The notes under the pieces are model-generated. The model was not told where the DNA came from. It searched no databases and was given only the letters and a program-made list of their open reading frames with translations. The position numbers and the translations under genes are program-made. From Stenotrophomonas bentonitica (GTDB lineage Bacteria > Pseudomonadota > Gammaproteobacteria > Xanthomonadales > Xanthomonadaceae), in the NCBI RefSeq assembly GCF_013185915.1, contig NZ_JAAZUH010000002.1, positions 620,001 to 684,000 on the forward strand: a DNA stretch of 64,000 nt. The letters run 5' to 3'. Below are positions 44,453 to 54,853 of this stretch, in pieces; position 1 is the stretch's first letter, and every line of letters begins with the position of its first letter.

Positions 44453-46852
44453 ATGTCATGCGTGTCGCACCGGTCCCCTCGAATTTTCGCCGCGCCGTTG
44501 CCGATGTTCGGCAAAGCGGCCGCGGCGGCGCTGCTGTGCGGCGCCTGCGGGGTGGTGTTCGCGCCGGTGCTGATGCCAGTGGTCGCGGCGTGGTGCGCGC
44601 TGTGCGCCGGCGTCCTGCTCTGGTGCAGCTGGGGGCGTGGACGCTGGTGCGGCGCGTTGCTGGTGGGCATCGGCTGGACCACGGTGCAGGGGATTGCCGG
44701 ACTGGACCTGCAGCTGCCGGCCCACGCGACCTCCCGCGAGTACACGGTGCAGGGCAGGGTGGTGGACCTGCCGCAGCATGGTCCACGCAGTACCCAGTTC
44801 CGTTTTCACGTTGACGACGTTCCGGCCCAGCCGGACAGCCTGCGCGGTCGCGAGCTGGCGCTGGCCTGGTACGACGCCGCGCCCACCCGCGCGCCTGCAC
44901 CGCGCCTGGCCGTGCAGGCCGGTGCCCGCTGGCAGTTCCAGGCGCGCCTGCGCCCGCCACGGGGACTGCGCAACCCCGGCAGTTTCGATGCCGAACGGCA
45001 TGCGCTGCTGCAGCGGCTGGCCGGCACCGGGCATGTGCGCGCGGGCAGGGCGCTGGGCCCGCCGATGGGACTGCCGGCCTGGCGCGAGCGCATGGCCGCG
45101 GCCATCGCCGTGCAGGTGCCGGGCCCCGGCGCGCGCTTCGTGCAGGCGCTGGCGCTGGGCGACACCCGGGCGCTGGGGCAGCGCGACTGGGATGACCTGC
45201 GCGCGCTGGGCCTGACCCATCTGATCGCCATTTCGGGGTTCCACGTGGGGCTGGTCGCGGGGTTTTCGGCGGCGTTGGCGTCGCTCATATGGCGGGCGGT
45301 CTCGATGCTGGGCCTGTACTGGCCACGGCCACTGGCCGCCGCCCTGGCGGCCGTGGCCGGAGCCGCGATGTACGCCGCAGCGGCCGGCTTCGCCCTGCCG
45401 ACCGTGCGCACGGTGTTGATGATCGCGGTGGTGGCGCTGGCCCGCTGCACGCGGCGGCCAGGTTCGGTCGGCCAGTCGCTGGCGCTGGCGGCATTGGCGG
45501 TGCTGCTGGTCGACCCGCTGTCGCTGCTGGCGCCGGGGTTCTGGCTCAGTTTCGCCGGCGTGCTGTGGCTGGTCTGGTGCCTGCCGGGGCGCGACCTGCA
45601 CTGGCTGCGCACCTTCCTGGCCGCGCAGGGCGTGGCCACGCTGGCGCTGCTGCCGCTGACCGTGGCGCTGTTCGGCCAGGCCTCGCGCGCCGGGCCGCTG
45701 GTGAACCTGCTGGCGATCCCCTGGTGGAGCCTGGTGGTGGTGCCGCTGTCGTTGCTGGGTACAGGACTGGAAGCCCTATGCGAAGGCGCCGGACGCTGGC
45801 CATGGCGCGCGGCCGCCGCCTGCTTCGAGGCGAGCTGGTGGCTGTTCGGCATCGTCGCGCAGCAGCCTTGGGCGTTGTGGTGGGCACCCGTGGCGGGCGC
45901 AGGCGCCGTACCGGCAGCCCTGTTCGGCGTGTTCTGGCTGCTGCTGCCGCGTGCCGCAGGGGCGCGTGTTCCGGCCCTGCTGCTGTGCCTGCCGCTGCTG
46001 TGGCCGGCCCGCGACCGCCCTGCGCCCGGCGAGGTCGAACTGCTGGTCATGGACGTGGGCCAGGGCCTGGCGGTGTGGGTACGCACCCATCGCCACCGCA
46101 TGCTGTACGACGCCGGACCGGCGGCAGAGGGCGGCTTCGACGCCGGCGAGCGGATCGTCGTGCCGACCCTGCACGCGGTGGGCGAAGCCGGCCTGGACCG
46201 CGTACTGCTCAGCCACGGCGACCGCGATCACGCGGGCGGCATGCCGGCCGTGCGCCTCCACTTCGGCACTCCGCCACTGCATGCCCCGGCCGGTGCGGTG
46301 CGCGCCGACCTCACGCCCTGCCAGCGCGGGGACCGCTGGCGCTGGGACCAGGTCGACTTCAGCGTCCTGCACCCGCCAGCGACGATGGCCTACGCCGGCA
46401 ATGCCAGCAGCTGCGTGCTGCGCATCCAGACCGTCCACGGCGCCGTGCTGCTGACCGGCGACATTGGCCACGCCGAGGAAGCGCGCCTGCTGGCGGCCGC
46501 CCCCGGCGCGCTGCGCGCCGAGGTCGCGCTGGTGGCCCACCACGGCAGCGCCGGGTCCTCCAGCCCCGACTGGGTGCAGGCGGTGGCGCCACGCCTGGCC
46601 ATCGTCTCGGCCGGGCACGGCAACCGCTTCGGCCACCCGCGCCGCGAGGTGGTGCAGCGTTGGCGCGCGGCCGGGGCCGAGGTGCTGGGTACCGCCGACA
46701 GCGGCGCGTTGCGGATATGGCTGGGCCGGGACGGGCTGCAGATCCGCGAACAGCGTCTTTTCGAACGCCGTTGGTGGGATGCCGCGGAGCGGGCGCGGTC
46801 GGCTGCTATCCTATCGGCGGTCATAAACACGGCCAATGGGCCGGAGGGTTGA
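44453..46852 (+). CDS. comEC: DNA internalisation competence protein ComEC/Rec2
   Basis: About 799 residues. After N-terminal helices comes a DUF4131-like region (LQLPAHATSREYTVQGRVVDLP), the Competence domain channel with GLTHLIAISGFHVGLVAG near 250, and a C-terminal metallo-beta-lactamase domain (MDVGQGLAVWV, LSHGDRDHAGGMPAV, AHHGSAGSSSPDW). It forms the inner-membrane DNA channel in natural transformation. Start uncertain: ATG 44453 has GGTGAG upstream, ATG 44504 is shorter. First gene of a long same-strand run. Confidence 0.9.
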   Translation: MSCVSHRSPRIFAAPLPMFGKAAAAALLCGACGVVFAPVLMPVVAAWCALCAGVLLWCSWGRGRWCGALLVGIGWTTVQGIAGLDLQLPAHATSREYTVQGRVVDLPQHGPRSTQFRFHVDDVPAQPDSLRGRELALAWYDAAPTRAPAPRLAVQAGARWQFQARLRPPRGLRNPGSFDAERHALLQRLAGTGHVRAGRALGPPMGLPAWRERMAAAIAVQVPGPGARFVQALALGDTRALGQRDWDDLRALGLTHLIAISGFHVGLVAGFSAALASLIWRAVSMLGLYWPRPLAAALAAVAGAAMYAAAAGFALPTVRTVLMIAVVALARCTRRPGSVGQSLALAALAVLLVDPLSLLAPGFWLSFAGVLWLVWCLPGRDLHWLRTFLAAQGVATLALLPLTVALFGQASRAGPLVNLLAIPWWSLVVVPLSLLGTGLEALCEGAGRWPWRAAAACFEASWWLFGIVAQQPWALWWAPVAGAGAVPAALFGVFWLLLPRAAGARVPALLLCLPLLWPARDRPAPGEVELLVMDVGQGLAVWVRTHRHRMLYDAGPAAEGGFDAGERIVVPTLHAVGEAGLDRVLLSHGDRDHAGGMPAVRLHFGTPPLHAPAGAVRADLTPCQRGDRWRWDQVDFSVLHPPATMAYAGNASSCVLRIQTVHGAVLLTGDIGHAEEARLLAAAPGALRAEVALVAHHGSAGSSSPDWVQAVAPRLAIVSAGHGNRFGHPRREVVQRWRAAGAEVLGTADSGALRIWLGRDGLQIREQRLFERRWWDAAERARSAAILSAVINTANGPEG

Positions 46853-46855
46853 AAC

Positions 46856-47530
46856 GTGTGGGAACTGGTCAAGGCCGGTGGCTGGCCGATGCTGCCGCTG
46901 CTGCTGTTGGGCGTACTGGCTTTGGCGATTGTCCTGGAGCGTTTCTGGACCTTGCGGCGCAATGAGGTCCTGCCCCCGGGGCTGGGCCAGGAAGTGCGCA
47001 ACTGGGCCGCGCGCGGCAAGCTCGACCCCACTCACATCCAGTCGCTGCGGGCCAACTCGCCGCTGGGCGCACTGCTGGCCGTGGCGCTGGAAGCGCGCAA
47101 CCGCCCGCGCGACCAGATCCGCGAGCGCATCGAAGATGCCGGCCGGCACCTGGTGCACCGCATGGAGCGTTTCCTGAACGCGCTGGGCACGATCGCCTCG
47201 GCCGGTCCGCTGCTGGGCCTGCTCGGCACCGTGGTCGGCATGATCCAGATGTTCATGGGCATCCTCGACCACGGCGTGGGCGACGTGAACCAGCTGGCCG
47301 GCGGCATCGGCAAGGCGCTGGTGTGCACCGCCACCGGCATGATCGTGGCCATTCCGGCGCTGATGTTCCATCGCTACTTCAAGGGCCGCATCGGCGGATA
47401 CGTGATCGAGATGGAAATGGAGGCGTCGGCCCTGCTCGACGCGTTGGACGGCCGCCCCAGCGTTCTGAACACGCCGCCCCGCGCCGGCGCCGCGTCTGCG
47501 GCCGCTGCGCCTGTCACGGCCAAGGGCTGA
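46856..47530 (+). CDS. exbB: MotA/TolQ/ExbB proton channel family protein
   Basis: A 224-residue ExbB-like protein with three transmembrane helices (about 10-30, 115-140, 155-175) and the conserved GTIASAGPLLGLLGTVVGMI block. It starts with GTG at 46856, with GGAGG eight bases upstream. With ExbD it turns proton flow into motion of TonB or a related partner. Ala/Pro-rich C-terminal tail. Four bases after the comEC stop. Confidence 0.9.
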   Translation: MWELVKAGGWPMLPLLLLGVLALAIVLERFWTLRRNEVLPPGLGQEVRNWAARGKLDPTHIQSLRANSPLGALLAVALEARNRPRDQIRERIEDAGRHLVHRMERFLNALGTIASAGPLLGLLGTVVGMIQMFMGILDHGVGDVNQLAGGIGKALVCTATGMIVAIPALMFHRYFKGRIGGYVIEMEMEASALLDALDGRPSVLNTPPRAGAASAAAAPVTAKG

Positions 47531-47533
47531 CGG

Positions 47534-47956
47534 ATGCGCATCCGCAACGACCGGGTCCAGGACGAGGTGCATATCGATCTGGTACCCCTGATCGACGTCA
47601 TCCTCGTGCTGATCATCTTCTTCGTGGTCACCACTACCTTCGACGCGCGCTCGACCCTGCAGCTGCAGCTGCCGACCGCCAGCCAGCAGGACACCACCGA
47701 GCCGCCGCGCTCGCTGAGCGTGCTGGTCAACGCCGAAGGCCGTTACTTCATCAACGACCAGGAAGTGCTGCGCACCGACGTCGAGTCGGTCAAGCAGACC
47801 ATTGCCGCCGTCGCCGGCAGCGACCGTGAGCAGACCGTGCTGCTGCGCGCCGACGCGCGCACTCCGTACCAGGCCGTGGTCACGGCCCAGGACGCCCTGG
47901 GCCAGCTCGGCTTCCGCCGCATCGCCATCGCTACCGCGCCGGAGGTGCGTCCATGA
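47534..47956 (+). CDS. exbD: ExbD/TolR family protein
   Basis: A 140-residue protein with one helix carrying the essential Asp (HIDLVPLIDVILVLIIFFVV) and a periplasmic domain ending DALGQLGFRRIAIAT. Partner of the adjacent ExbB. It overlaps msbA by four bases; the association of exbBD with msbA-lpxK recurs in some gammaproteobacteria. Confidence 0.9.
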   Translation: MRIRNDRVQDEVHIDLVPLIDVILVLIIFFVVTTTFDARSTLQLQLPTASQQDTTEPPRSLSVLVNAEGRYFINDQEVLRTDVESVKQTIAAVAGSDREQTVLLRADARTPYQAVVTAQDALGQLGFRRIAIATAPEVRP

Positions 47957-49701
47957 GTAAACAACACGCACCGGTCTGGCCGATCTACAAACGCCTGCTC
48001 GGATACACCCGCGCCTACTGGGTGTTCATGGTCGCCGCCGTCATCGCGATGGTGGTCGAAGCGCTGGCCGGCTACCACTTCACCAAGCTGATGGAGCCGC
48101 TGGTCAACCGCGGCTTCGTCAATCCCGAGCCGCGCATGGCGGTGATCCTGCCGCTGACCATCCTCGGGCTGTTCATGATGCGCAGCCTGGCCACCCTGGT
48201 CAGCGACTACGCGCTGGCCCGCACCGGGCGCAGCGTGGTCCGCGACCTGCGCGAGCAGGTGCTGTCCAAGTACCTGCACCTGCCGTCGTCGCACTTCGAC
48301 AGCGAAGCCACGCCGGTCATGGTCAGCCGCCTGAACTACGACACCGAGCAGGTCACCCAGGCCAGCGCCGACGCGCTCAAGACTTTGGTCGCCGATACCC
48401 TGACCATCATCGCCATGCTGGTGGTGATGCTGCAGATGAGCGTCAAGGTCACCGTGGCGATGCTGGTGGTGGTGCCGCTGATCGGCGTGATCGTGTCGTT
48501 CGTGGGCAAGCGCTACCGGCGCATCAGCCGTGGCATCCAGGACGGCATGGGCAGCATGGCGCAGACCGCCGAGCAGTCGCTGGCCGCGCAGCAGGAAGTA
48601 AAGGTGCATGGCACCCAGGCGCATGAGATCGCGCGCTATTCGCGCCTGGCCAACCGCATGCTCGGCCTCAACATGAAGGTGGAAACCACGCGCGCGCTGG
48701 CCTCCAGCACCGTACAGTTCCTGGCCGCGCTGGCGCTGGCGGTGATCGTGTGGGTGTCCACCCGCGAGGCACTCGCCGGACGCTTGAACGCCGGTCAGTT
48801 CATGGGCCTGATGACCTCGATGATGGCCATCATTCCCTCGCTGCGCCGCCTGACCAGCGTGCAGACCTCGATCTCGCGCGGCGTGGCCGCCGCCGAACGC
48901 CTGTTCGGCATCCTCGACCTGCCGGTCGAGCGCGACCAGGGCAGCACCCGTGCCCAGCGCGTGCGCGGCGAACTGTCGTTCGAGCACGTGATGCTGCGCT
49001 ATCGCGAGGACACCGGCATCGCGCTGGACGACATCACCTTCGAAGCCAAGCCGGGCACCGTCACCGCCATCGTCGGCCGCTCCGGCAGCGGCAAGACCAG
49101 CCTGATCCGCCTGGTGCCGCGCTTCTACGAACCCAGCGGCGGCTGCATCCGTCTCGACGGCGTGCCGCTGGACGACTACCCGCTGGCCGACCTGCGCCGC
49201 CAGGTCGCGATGGTCGGGCAGAAGGTCATGCTGTTCGACGACACCGTGGGCGCCAACATCGCCTACGGCATGGATGCCACCGACGAACAGATCCGCAAGG
49301 CCGCCGAAGCCGCCAACGCGTGGGAGTTCATCGAGCGCATGCCGCAGCAGCTGCAGACCCCGGTCGGTGAGAACGGTGCGCTGCTTTCCGGTGGCCAGCG
49401 CCAGCGCCTGGCGATCGCCCGCGCGATCCTGCGCGACGCGCCGGTGCTGATCCTGGACGAAGCCACCGCCGCGCTGGACAACGAATCCGAGCGGCTGGTG
49501 CAGGACGCACTGCAGCGCCTGATGCCCGAACGCACCACGCTGGTGATCGCGCACCGCTTGTCCACCATCGAACACGCCGACCAGGTGCTGGTGATGGACC
49601 ATGGCCGCATCGTCGAGCGCGGCACCCACAGCGAGCTGCTGGCGCTGGGCGGGTTGTACGAACACCTGCACAAGATGCAGTTCCGCGAAAGGCAGCCCTG
49701 A
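47953..49701 (+). CDS. msbA: Lipid A export ABC transporter MsbA
   Basis: A 582-residue fused ABC exporter: six-helix membrane domain to about residue 325, then an ATPase with Walker [10 protein letters not shown] near 376, signature [14 protein letters not shown] and Walker [13 protein letters not shown]. It flips core-lipid A across the inner membrane. It is directly followed by lpxK, the usual partner, with the stop and start codons overlapping by one base. Confidence 0.93.
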   Translation: MSKQHAPVWPIYKRLLGYTRAYWVFMVAAVIAMVVEALAGYHFTKLMEPLVNRGFVNPEPRMAVILPLTILGLFMMRSLATLVSDYALARTGRSVVRDLREQVLSKYLHLPSSHFDSEATPVMVSRLNYDTEQVTQASADALKTLVADTLTIIAMLVVMLQMSVKVTVAMLVVVPLIGVIVSFVGKRYRRISRGIQDGMGSMAQTAEQSLAAQQEVKVHGTQAHEIARYSRLANRMLGLNMKVETTRALASSTVQFLAALALAVIVWVSTREALAGRLNAGQFMGLMTSMMAIIPSLRRLTSVQTSISRGVAAAERLFGILDLPVERDQGSTRAQRVRGELSFEHVMLRYREDTGIALDDITFEAKPGTVTAIVGRSGSGKTSLIRLVPRFYEPSGGCIRLDGVPLDDYPLADLRRQVAMVGQKVMLFDDTVGANIAYGMDATDEQIRKAAEAANAWEFIERMPQQLQTPVGENGALLSGGQRQRLAIARAILRDAPVLILDEATAALDNESERLVQDALQRLMPERTTLVIAHRLSTIEHADQVLVMDHGRIVERGTHSELLALGGLYEHLHKMQFRERQP

Positions 49702-50723
49702 TGGCGTCCAAGGGGTCCCAGACGCCGTCGTACTGGTATGACGGCAGTGCGGTTCCGTTCGCGGCGCGCGTGCTGGCGCCGGTGTATGGCGGCGTGGTGG
49801 CGTTGCGCAGGGCGCTGTACCGGCGCGGCTGGTTCAAGCGCCACGCATTGCCGGTGCCGGTGATCGTGGTCGGCAACGTGACCGCCGGCGGTACCGGCAA
49901 GACGCCGCTGACCATCGCGCTGGTCGACCGCCTGCGCGAAGCCGGCTGGAAACCCGGCGTGGCCAGCCGTGGCTACGGCCGCGAAGAGGCCAAGACCGCG
50001 CGCTGGGTGGATGCGGATACCGAAACCGCGCTCGGCGGCGACGAGCCGGTATTGATCGCCTGGAAAACCGGCGTGCCGGTGCGGGTCGACGCCGACCGCG
50101 TGGCGGCCGGCAAGGCGCTCATCGAAGCCGGCTGCGACATCATCGTCTGCGACGACGGCCTGCAGCACTACCGGCTGGCGCGCGACGTCGAAATCGAAGT
50201 GGTCGACGCGCAGCGCCGCTATGGCAACGGCCGGCTGATCCCGGCCGGTCCGTTGCGCGAACCAGCCAGCCGCGCGCGCGACTGCGACTTCCGCGTGGTC
50301 AACCTGGGCCAGGCCAGCGCCGACCCGGCTGCGCTCGCGTCGTGCGGGTTCGGCGAATGGGCGATGCAGATGCATATCGACCGCGCCCAGCCGCTCAGTG
50401 GCGGCCGTGCCCGCGCGCTGTCGCACTTCCGTGGCCAGCGCGTGCATGCGGTGGCCGGCATCGCGCACCCGCAGCGCTTTTTCGACATGCTGCGCGCGCA
50501 GGGCATCGGCGTGGTTCCGCACGCCTTCGCCGACCACCACGCCTACCAGCCGGCCGACCTGCGCTTCGGCAGCGAGCTGCCGGTGCTGATGACCGAAAAG
50601 GACGCGGTGAAGTGCAAGGTGTTCGCGAACGAATGGCATTTCGCCGTGCCGTTGTCGGCCGACCTGCCGGCCGCCTTCTGGGTCGCACTGCTCGACCGCG
50701 TGGATAAACTCGGCAAGCGCTGA
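49701..50723 (+). CDS. lpxK: Tetraacyldisaccharide 4'-kinase
   Basis: A 340-residue lipid A kinase that adds the 4'-phosphate to form lipid IVA. P-loop [14 protein letters not shown] near residue 57; SRGYGR near 92; [10 protein letters not shown] near 149 are family hallmarks. Hydrophobic N-terminal region for membrane association. Starts inside the msbA stop codon (TGATG). Confidence 0.94.
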   Translation: MASKGSQTPSYWYDGSAVPFAARVLAPVYGGVVALRRALYRRGWFKRHALPVPVIVVGNVTAGGTGKTPLTIALVDRLREAGWKPGVASRGYGREEAKTARWVDADTETALGGDEPVLIAWKTGVPVRVDADRVAAGKALIEAGCDIIVCDDGLQHYRLARDVEIEVVDAQRRYGNGRLIPAGPLREPASRARDCDFRVVNLGQASADPAALASCGFGEWAMQMHIDRAQPLSGGRARALSHFRGQRVHAVAGIAHPQRFFDMLRAQGIGVVPHAFADHHAYQPADLRFGSELPVLMTEKDAVKCKVFANEWHFAVPLSADLPAAFWVALLDRVDKLGKR

Positions 50724-50762
50724 GCGCTGCCGTTTCGTTGCGTTTTTACCGGAGGTGCCCCG

Positions 50763-51560
50763 ATGAGCCAGCCCGTCGATTTCGTTGTCGCCATTCCGGC
50801 GCGCTACGCCGCTTCGCGCCTGCCCGGCAAACCGCTGCGGCTGCTCGGCGGCACCCCGCTGGTGCTGCACGTGGCCGAACGCGCCCTGCAGGCCGGGGCA
50901 CGCGAGGTCTGGGTGGCCACCGACGACACCCGCATCGCCGACGCGCTGCAGGGCCTGCCCACGGTGAAGGTGGCGATGACCGACGCCAGCCACGCCTCGG
51001 GCACCGACCGCCTGGCCGAGTGCGCACGGCAGGCAGGCTGGTCGGACGACACCCTGGTGGTCAACCTGCAGGGCGACGAACCGTTCGCGCCGGCCGACGG
51101 CATCCGCGCCGTGGCCGAAGCGCTGGTCTACAGCGGGGCCGACATGGCCACCCTGGCGACCCCGGTCGAAGACGCCGAGACCCTGTTCGACCCGAACGTG
51201 GTCAAGGTCGTGCGCCAGCAGAACCTGGACGCGCTGTACTTCAGCCGCGCGCCGATCCCGTGGGACCGCGACGGCTTCGCGCGCTCGCGCGACAGCCTTT
51301 CCGGGCCGCACTGGCTGCGCCATATCGGCATCTATGCCTACCGCGCCGGGTTCCTGCAGCGCTTTGCCGCGCTGCCGCCGGGCCGGCTCGAACAGCTGGA
51401 ATCGCTGGAGCAGCTGCGGGTGCTGGAAGCCGGGCACCGCCTCAGCGTGGCGCTGTCCCCGGCAGCCTTCCCGCCGGGCATCGACACCCCGGCCGACCTG
51501 GAGCGTGCCGAGGCCTGGCTGGCCCGTCGTCAAATTGACGGTGGCACGACGGTTGCATGA
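50763..51560 (+). CDS. kdsB: 3-deoxy-manno-octulosonate cytidylyltransferase
   Basis: A 265-residue CMP-Kdo synthase, activating Kdo for transfer to lipid A. N-terminal [16 protein letters not shown] nucleotide loop, [11 protein letters not shown] near 98, and [15 protein letters not shown] near 190. GGAGGTG lies before the ATG. Follows lpxK by 39 bases without the ycaR gene usually found between them in E. coli. Confidence 0.95.
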   Translation: MSQPVDFVVAIPARYAASRLPGKPLRLLGGTPLVLHVAERALQAGAREVWVATDDTRIADALQGLPTVKVAMTDASHASGTDRLAECARQAGWSDDTLVVNLQGDEPFAPADGIRAVAEALVYSGADMATLATPVEDAETLFDPNVVKVVRQQNLDALYFSRAPIPWDRDGFARSRDSLSGPHWLRHIGIYAYRAGFLQRFAALPPGRLEQLESLEQLRVLEAGHRLSVALSPAAFPPGIDTPADLERAEAWLARRQIDGGTTVA

Positions 51561-51584
51561 CGCGCAGTCCTGCATAATCACCGC

Positions 51585-53000
51585 ATGAACGTACAGCTCG
51601 TCCAGGACCTTCCCGAATTCGCCACGTGGCTCAACGCCGCGCCGACCACCCTGACCGAGCTGCGTGGTCGCCCGGTCGTACTTGCCTTCGTCAACGCCGG
51701 GTCGGTCTGGTGTGCGCAGCGCCTGGCCGAGCTGGGCCAGTGGCAGTCGCGCAATCCGGGCAAGCTGCAGCCGTTGATCCTGCAGGTGCCGCGCTTCGAC
51801 TTCGAACGCCAGCCCGAGCAGGCGTTGAAACTGCTGCGCCGCCAGGGCGTGGGGTCGCCGGCACTGCTCGATGCGGACTGGGATGGCTGGCGCCGTTTCA
51901 ACGTGACCGCCTGGCCGACCCTGGTGCTGCTGGACGCGCAGGGCAGGGAAGTGGACCGCCTGGTCGGCTTTGGCGACGACCTGGACCGCGCGCTCAACGC
52001 GCTCTGCCAGGGCATCGCCAGCCCGCTCGACGGCGACGCGCCGCGCCTGCGCGAGCTGAGCCCGGAGCCGCGCCTGCCGCTGCTGTTCCCGTCCGCGCTG
52101 GCGGTGAGCACCGAGCGGCTGTACATCGCCGACAGCGGCCACCACCGCATCCTCGAATGCAGCCATGCCGGCCGCGTGCTGCGCCAGTTCGGGCTGGGCA
52201 CCGCCGACATGATGGACGGCGGCCCCGGCGAGGCCGCCTTCAACCGGCCGCAGGGGCTGGCGCTGGAGCGTGAGTGGCTTTACGTGGCCGACACCGGCAA
52301 CCATGCGCTGCGCCGCGTGCACCTGCTGACCGGCCAGGTCGACACCCTGTGCGGCAACGGCCGCCCGGGCGACCCGCGCGAAGTCGCGGTGGCCGACCCG
52401 CGCCAGGCGCCGCTGAACCACCCGCAGGGCATCGCCGTGGCCGACAACCAGGTCCACATCGCGATGGCCGGCGACAACCGCATCTGGAGCTACCACCTGG
52501 GCCAGCGCACGCTGTCCTGGCGGGCCGGCTCCGGCGCGATGGACGAGCGCGACGGCAGCGGCCACCTGGCCGCCTTCGCGCAGCCGACCGCGCTGGCCGC
52601 GGTGCAGCAGGTGCTGTACGTCTGCGATGCACTGGGCTCGTCGATCCGTTCCATGCAGCTGCGCGGCGACCTGGTCCAGACCCTGGTCGGGCAGGGGCTC
52701 TGGTCGTTTGGCGAACAGGACGGCCCGCGCACCACCGCGTTGCTGCAGTACCCGCAGGCGATCGCGATGAGCCCGGACGCCCCGGTGCTGTGGATCGCCG
52801 ACGCCGGCAACGGCCGCCTGCGCACCCTGCGCCTGGGCGGCGGCGAACTGAGCACGGTGGAACTGCCGCGCCGCCTGCATGGCCCGTCCGGGCTGGCACT
52901 CGGCGGCGGGGCGGTCTGGATTGCCGAAACCGACGCGCACGCCGTGCTGCGGTTCGACCCGGTCAGCGGCGTACTGAGCGACGTGCCGATCAGCGAATGA
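51585..53000 (+). CDS. Thioredoxin-like/NHL-repeat fusion protein (NHLRC2-like)
   Basis: A 471-residue protein. Residues 1-140 have a thioredoxin-like fold: VVLAFVNAGSVWCAQR, then the cis-Pro loop NVTAWPTLVLLD. Only one active-site cysteine (Cys43) remains; the second position is Arg46. Residues 155-470 are NHL repeats forming a propeller (LYIADSGHHRILE, LYVADTGNHALRRV, LWIADAGNGRLRTL). The arrangement resembles NHLRC2. No signal peptide, so cytosolic. Function unknown. Four-base overlap with uvrC. Confidence 0.85.
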   Translation: MNVQLVQDLPEFATWLNAAPTTLTELRGRPVVLAFVNAGSVWCAQRLAELGQWQSRNPGKLQPLILQVPRFDFERQPEQALKLLRRQGVGSPALLDADWDGWRRFNVTAWPTLVLLDAQGREVDRLVGFGDDLDRALNALCQGIASPLDGDAPRLRELSPEPRLPLLFPSALAVSTERLYIADSGHHRILECSHAGRVLRQFGLGTADMMDGGPGEAAFNRPQGLALEREWLYVADTGNHALRRVHLLTGQVDTLCGNGRPGDPREVAVADPRQAPLNHPQGIAVADNQVHIAMAGDNRIWSYHLGQRTLSWRAGSGAMDERDGSGHLAAFAQPTALAAVQQVLYVCDALGSSIRSMQLRGDLVQTLVGQGLWSFGEQDGPRTTALLQYPQAIAMSPDAPVLWIADAGNGRLRTLRLGGGELSTVELPRRLHGPSGLALGGGAVWIAETDAHAVLRFDPVSGVLSDVPISE

Positions 53001-54844
53001 CCCTGCCCACCGCACCGGCCTTCGACGGCAAGGCATTCGCGGCCCACCTGAGCACCGCGCCCGGCGTGTATCGCATGTACGCCGCCGACGACACCCTGTT
53101 GTACGTCGGCAAGGCGCGCGCGCTGCGCAACCGGGTCGGCAGCTATTTCAACGGCGCGCCCAAGACCACGCGGATCATGTCCATGCTGTCGCAGGTCGCG
53201 CGCATGGACGTCACCGTCACCCGCTCCGAGGCCGAAGCGCTGCTGCTGGAAAACCAGCTGATCAAGTCGCTGTCGCCGCGTTACAACGTCTCGCTGCGTG
53301 ACGACAAGACCTACCCGCATGTGCTGCTGACCCGCGAAGAGTGGCCGCGCATCGCGCTGCATCGCGGCCCGCGTGCGGTACCCGGGCGCTACTTCGGCCC
53401 GTACCCGGGCGTGACCGCGGTGCGCGAAACGCTCAACCTGATGCACAAGCTGTTCAAGCTGCGCAACTGCGAGGACAGCGTGTTCCGCAACCGTTCGCGG
53501 CCGTGCCTGCAGTACCAGATCGGTCGCTGCAGCGCGCCCTGCGTGGCGCTCGTCGCGGAAGCCGACTACGCAGAGTCGGTGCGCCGCGCGTCGCTGTTCC
53601 TGGAAGGCAAGAGCGACCAGCTCGCGCGCGAACTCGGCACCCAGATGCAGGCCGCCAGCGAGGCGCTGGAATTCGAGCAGGCCGCGCGCCTGCGCGACCT
53701 GGTCACCTCGCTGCGCAGCATGCAGACCCGCCAGTACGTCGACGGCCGCGCCGCCGACCTGGACGTGCTCGCCTGCGCCACCCAGGGCGCCAACGCCTGC
53801 GTGATGCTGCTGGCGTTCCGCGACGGGCGCAACATGGGCACGCGGCCGTTCTACCCGCGTACCAATGGCGAGGAGAGCGCCGAGGAAGTGCTGGGCGCCT
53901 TCGTGTCCCAGTACTACGCCGAACAGACCCCGCCGCGCGAGATCCTGCTCGACCGCGAGATCCCCGATGCCAGCCTGATCGAATCCGCGCTGAGTACCTC
54001 GGCCGACTACAAGGTGCAGCTGAAGTGGAACGTGCGCGGCGAGCGCGCCGGCTATGTGGAACTGGCCAGCCGCAACGCGCAGATCACCCTGGTCAGCGAG
54101 CTCACCAGTCGCAGCGCGCAGCACGCGCGCAGCGAAGACCTGCGGCAGATGCTCGGCCTGGCCGAACAGGTCAAGCGCGTGGAGTGTTTCGACATCAGCC
54201 ACACCATGGGCGAGGCCACGGTGGCATCGTGCGTGGTGTTCGACGCCAGCGGCCCGGTGCGCAGCCAGTACCGTCGCTACAACATCAGCGGCATCGAGCC
54301 GGGCGATGACTACGCCGCCATGCGCCAGGCGATCGACCGCCGCTTCCGCCGCGCCGTGGAAGAAGAGGGCGTGCTGCCCGACCTGCTGCTGATCGACGGC
54401 GGCGCCGGCCAGCTCGCCCAGGCCCAGGCGGCGCTGGCCGACCTCGGCGTGGAAGGGGTGATGCTGGTGGGCGTGGCCAAGGGGGTGGAGCGGCGCGCCG
54501 GGCATGAAGCGCTGGTGCTGCCCGACGGCCGCGAGCTGCGCCCGGGTGCGGCGTCGCCAGCGCTGCAGTTCATCCAGCAGGTGCGCGACGAAGCGCACCG
54601 TTTCGCGATCACCGGCCATCGCGGTCGCCGCCAGAAGGCGCGCATGACCAGCAAGCTGGAAGACATTCCCGGAATCGGGCCGCGCCGTCGCGCCAGCCTG
54701 CTCAAGCATTTTGGTGGCCTGGTCGGCCTGAAAGCAGCCGGCGAAGCGGAAATCGCGAAGGTCGAAGGCATCAATGACGCCCTCGCCGCACGCATCTACG
54801 CTAACCTTCATGGACTGCCCACGCCCCCTGCGGCCGGCGAGTAG
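52997..54844 (+). CDS. uvrC: Excinuclease ABC subunit C
   Basis: A 615-residue dual endonuclease of excision repair. GIY-YIG nuclease domain at the N-terminus (GVYRMYAADDTLLYVGKA), UVR motif near 215 (EALEFEQAARLRDL) that meets UvrB, RNase H-like second nuclease (ECFDISHTMGEATVASCVVF and LLLIDGGAGQLAQA), and a C-terminal helix-hairpin-helix pair (LEDIPGIGPRRRASLLKHFG). Starts inside the stop of the NHL gene. Confidence 0.96.
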   Translation: MTLPTAPAFDGKAFAAHLSTAPGVYRMYAADDTLLYVGKARALRNRVGSYFNGAPKTTRIMSMLSQVARMDVTVTRSEAEALLLENQLIKSLSPRYNVSLRDDKTYPHVLLTREEWPRIALHRGPRAVPGRYFGPYPGVTAVRETLNLMHKLFKLRNCEDSVFRNRSRPCLQYQIGRCSAPCVALVAEADYAESVRRASLFLEGKSDQLARELGTQMQAASEALEFEQAARLRDLVTSLRSMQTRQYVDGRAADLDVLACATQGANACVMLLAFRDGRNMGTRPFYPRTNGEESAEEVLGAFVSQYYAEQTPPREILLDREIPDASLIESALSTSADYKVQLKWNVRGERAGYVELASRNAQITLVSELTSRSAQHARSEDLRQMLGLAEQVKRVECFDISHTMGEATVASCVVFDASGPVRSQYRRYNISGIEPGDDYAAMRQAIDRRFRRAVEEEGVLPDLLLIDGGAGQLAQAQAALADLGVEGVMLVGVAKGVERRAGHEALVLPDGRELRPGAASPALQFIQQVRDEAHRFAITGHRGRRQKARMTSKLEDIPGIGPRRRASLLKHFGGLVGLKAAGEAEIAKVEGINDALAARIYANLHGLPTPPAAGE

Positions 54845-54853
54845 AGAGACGCA

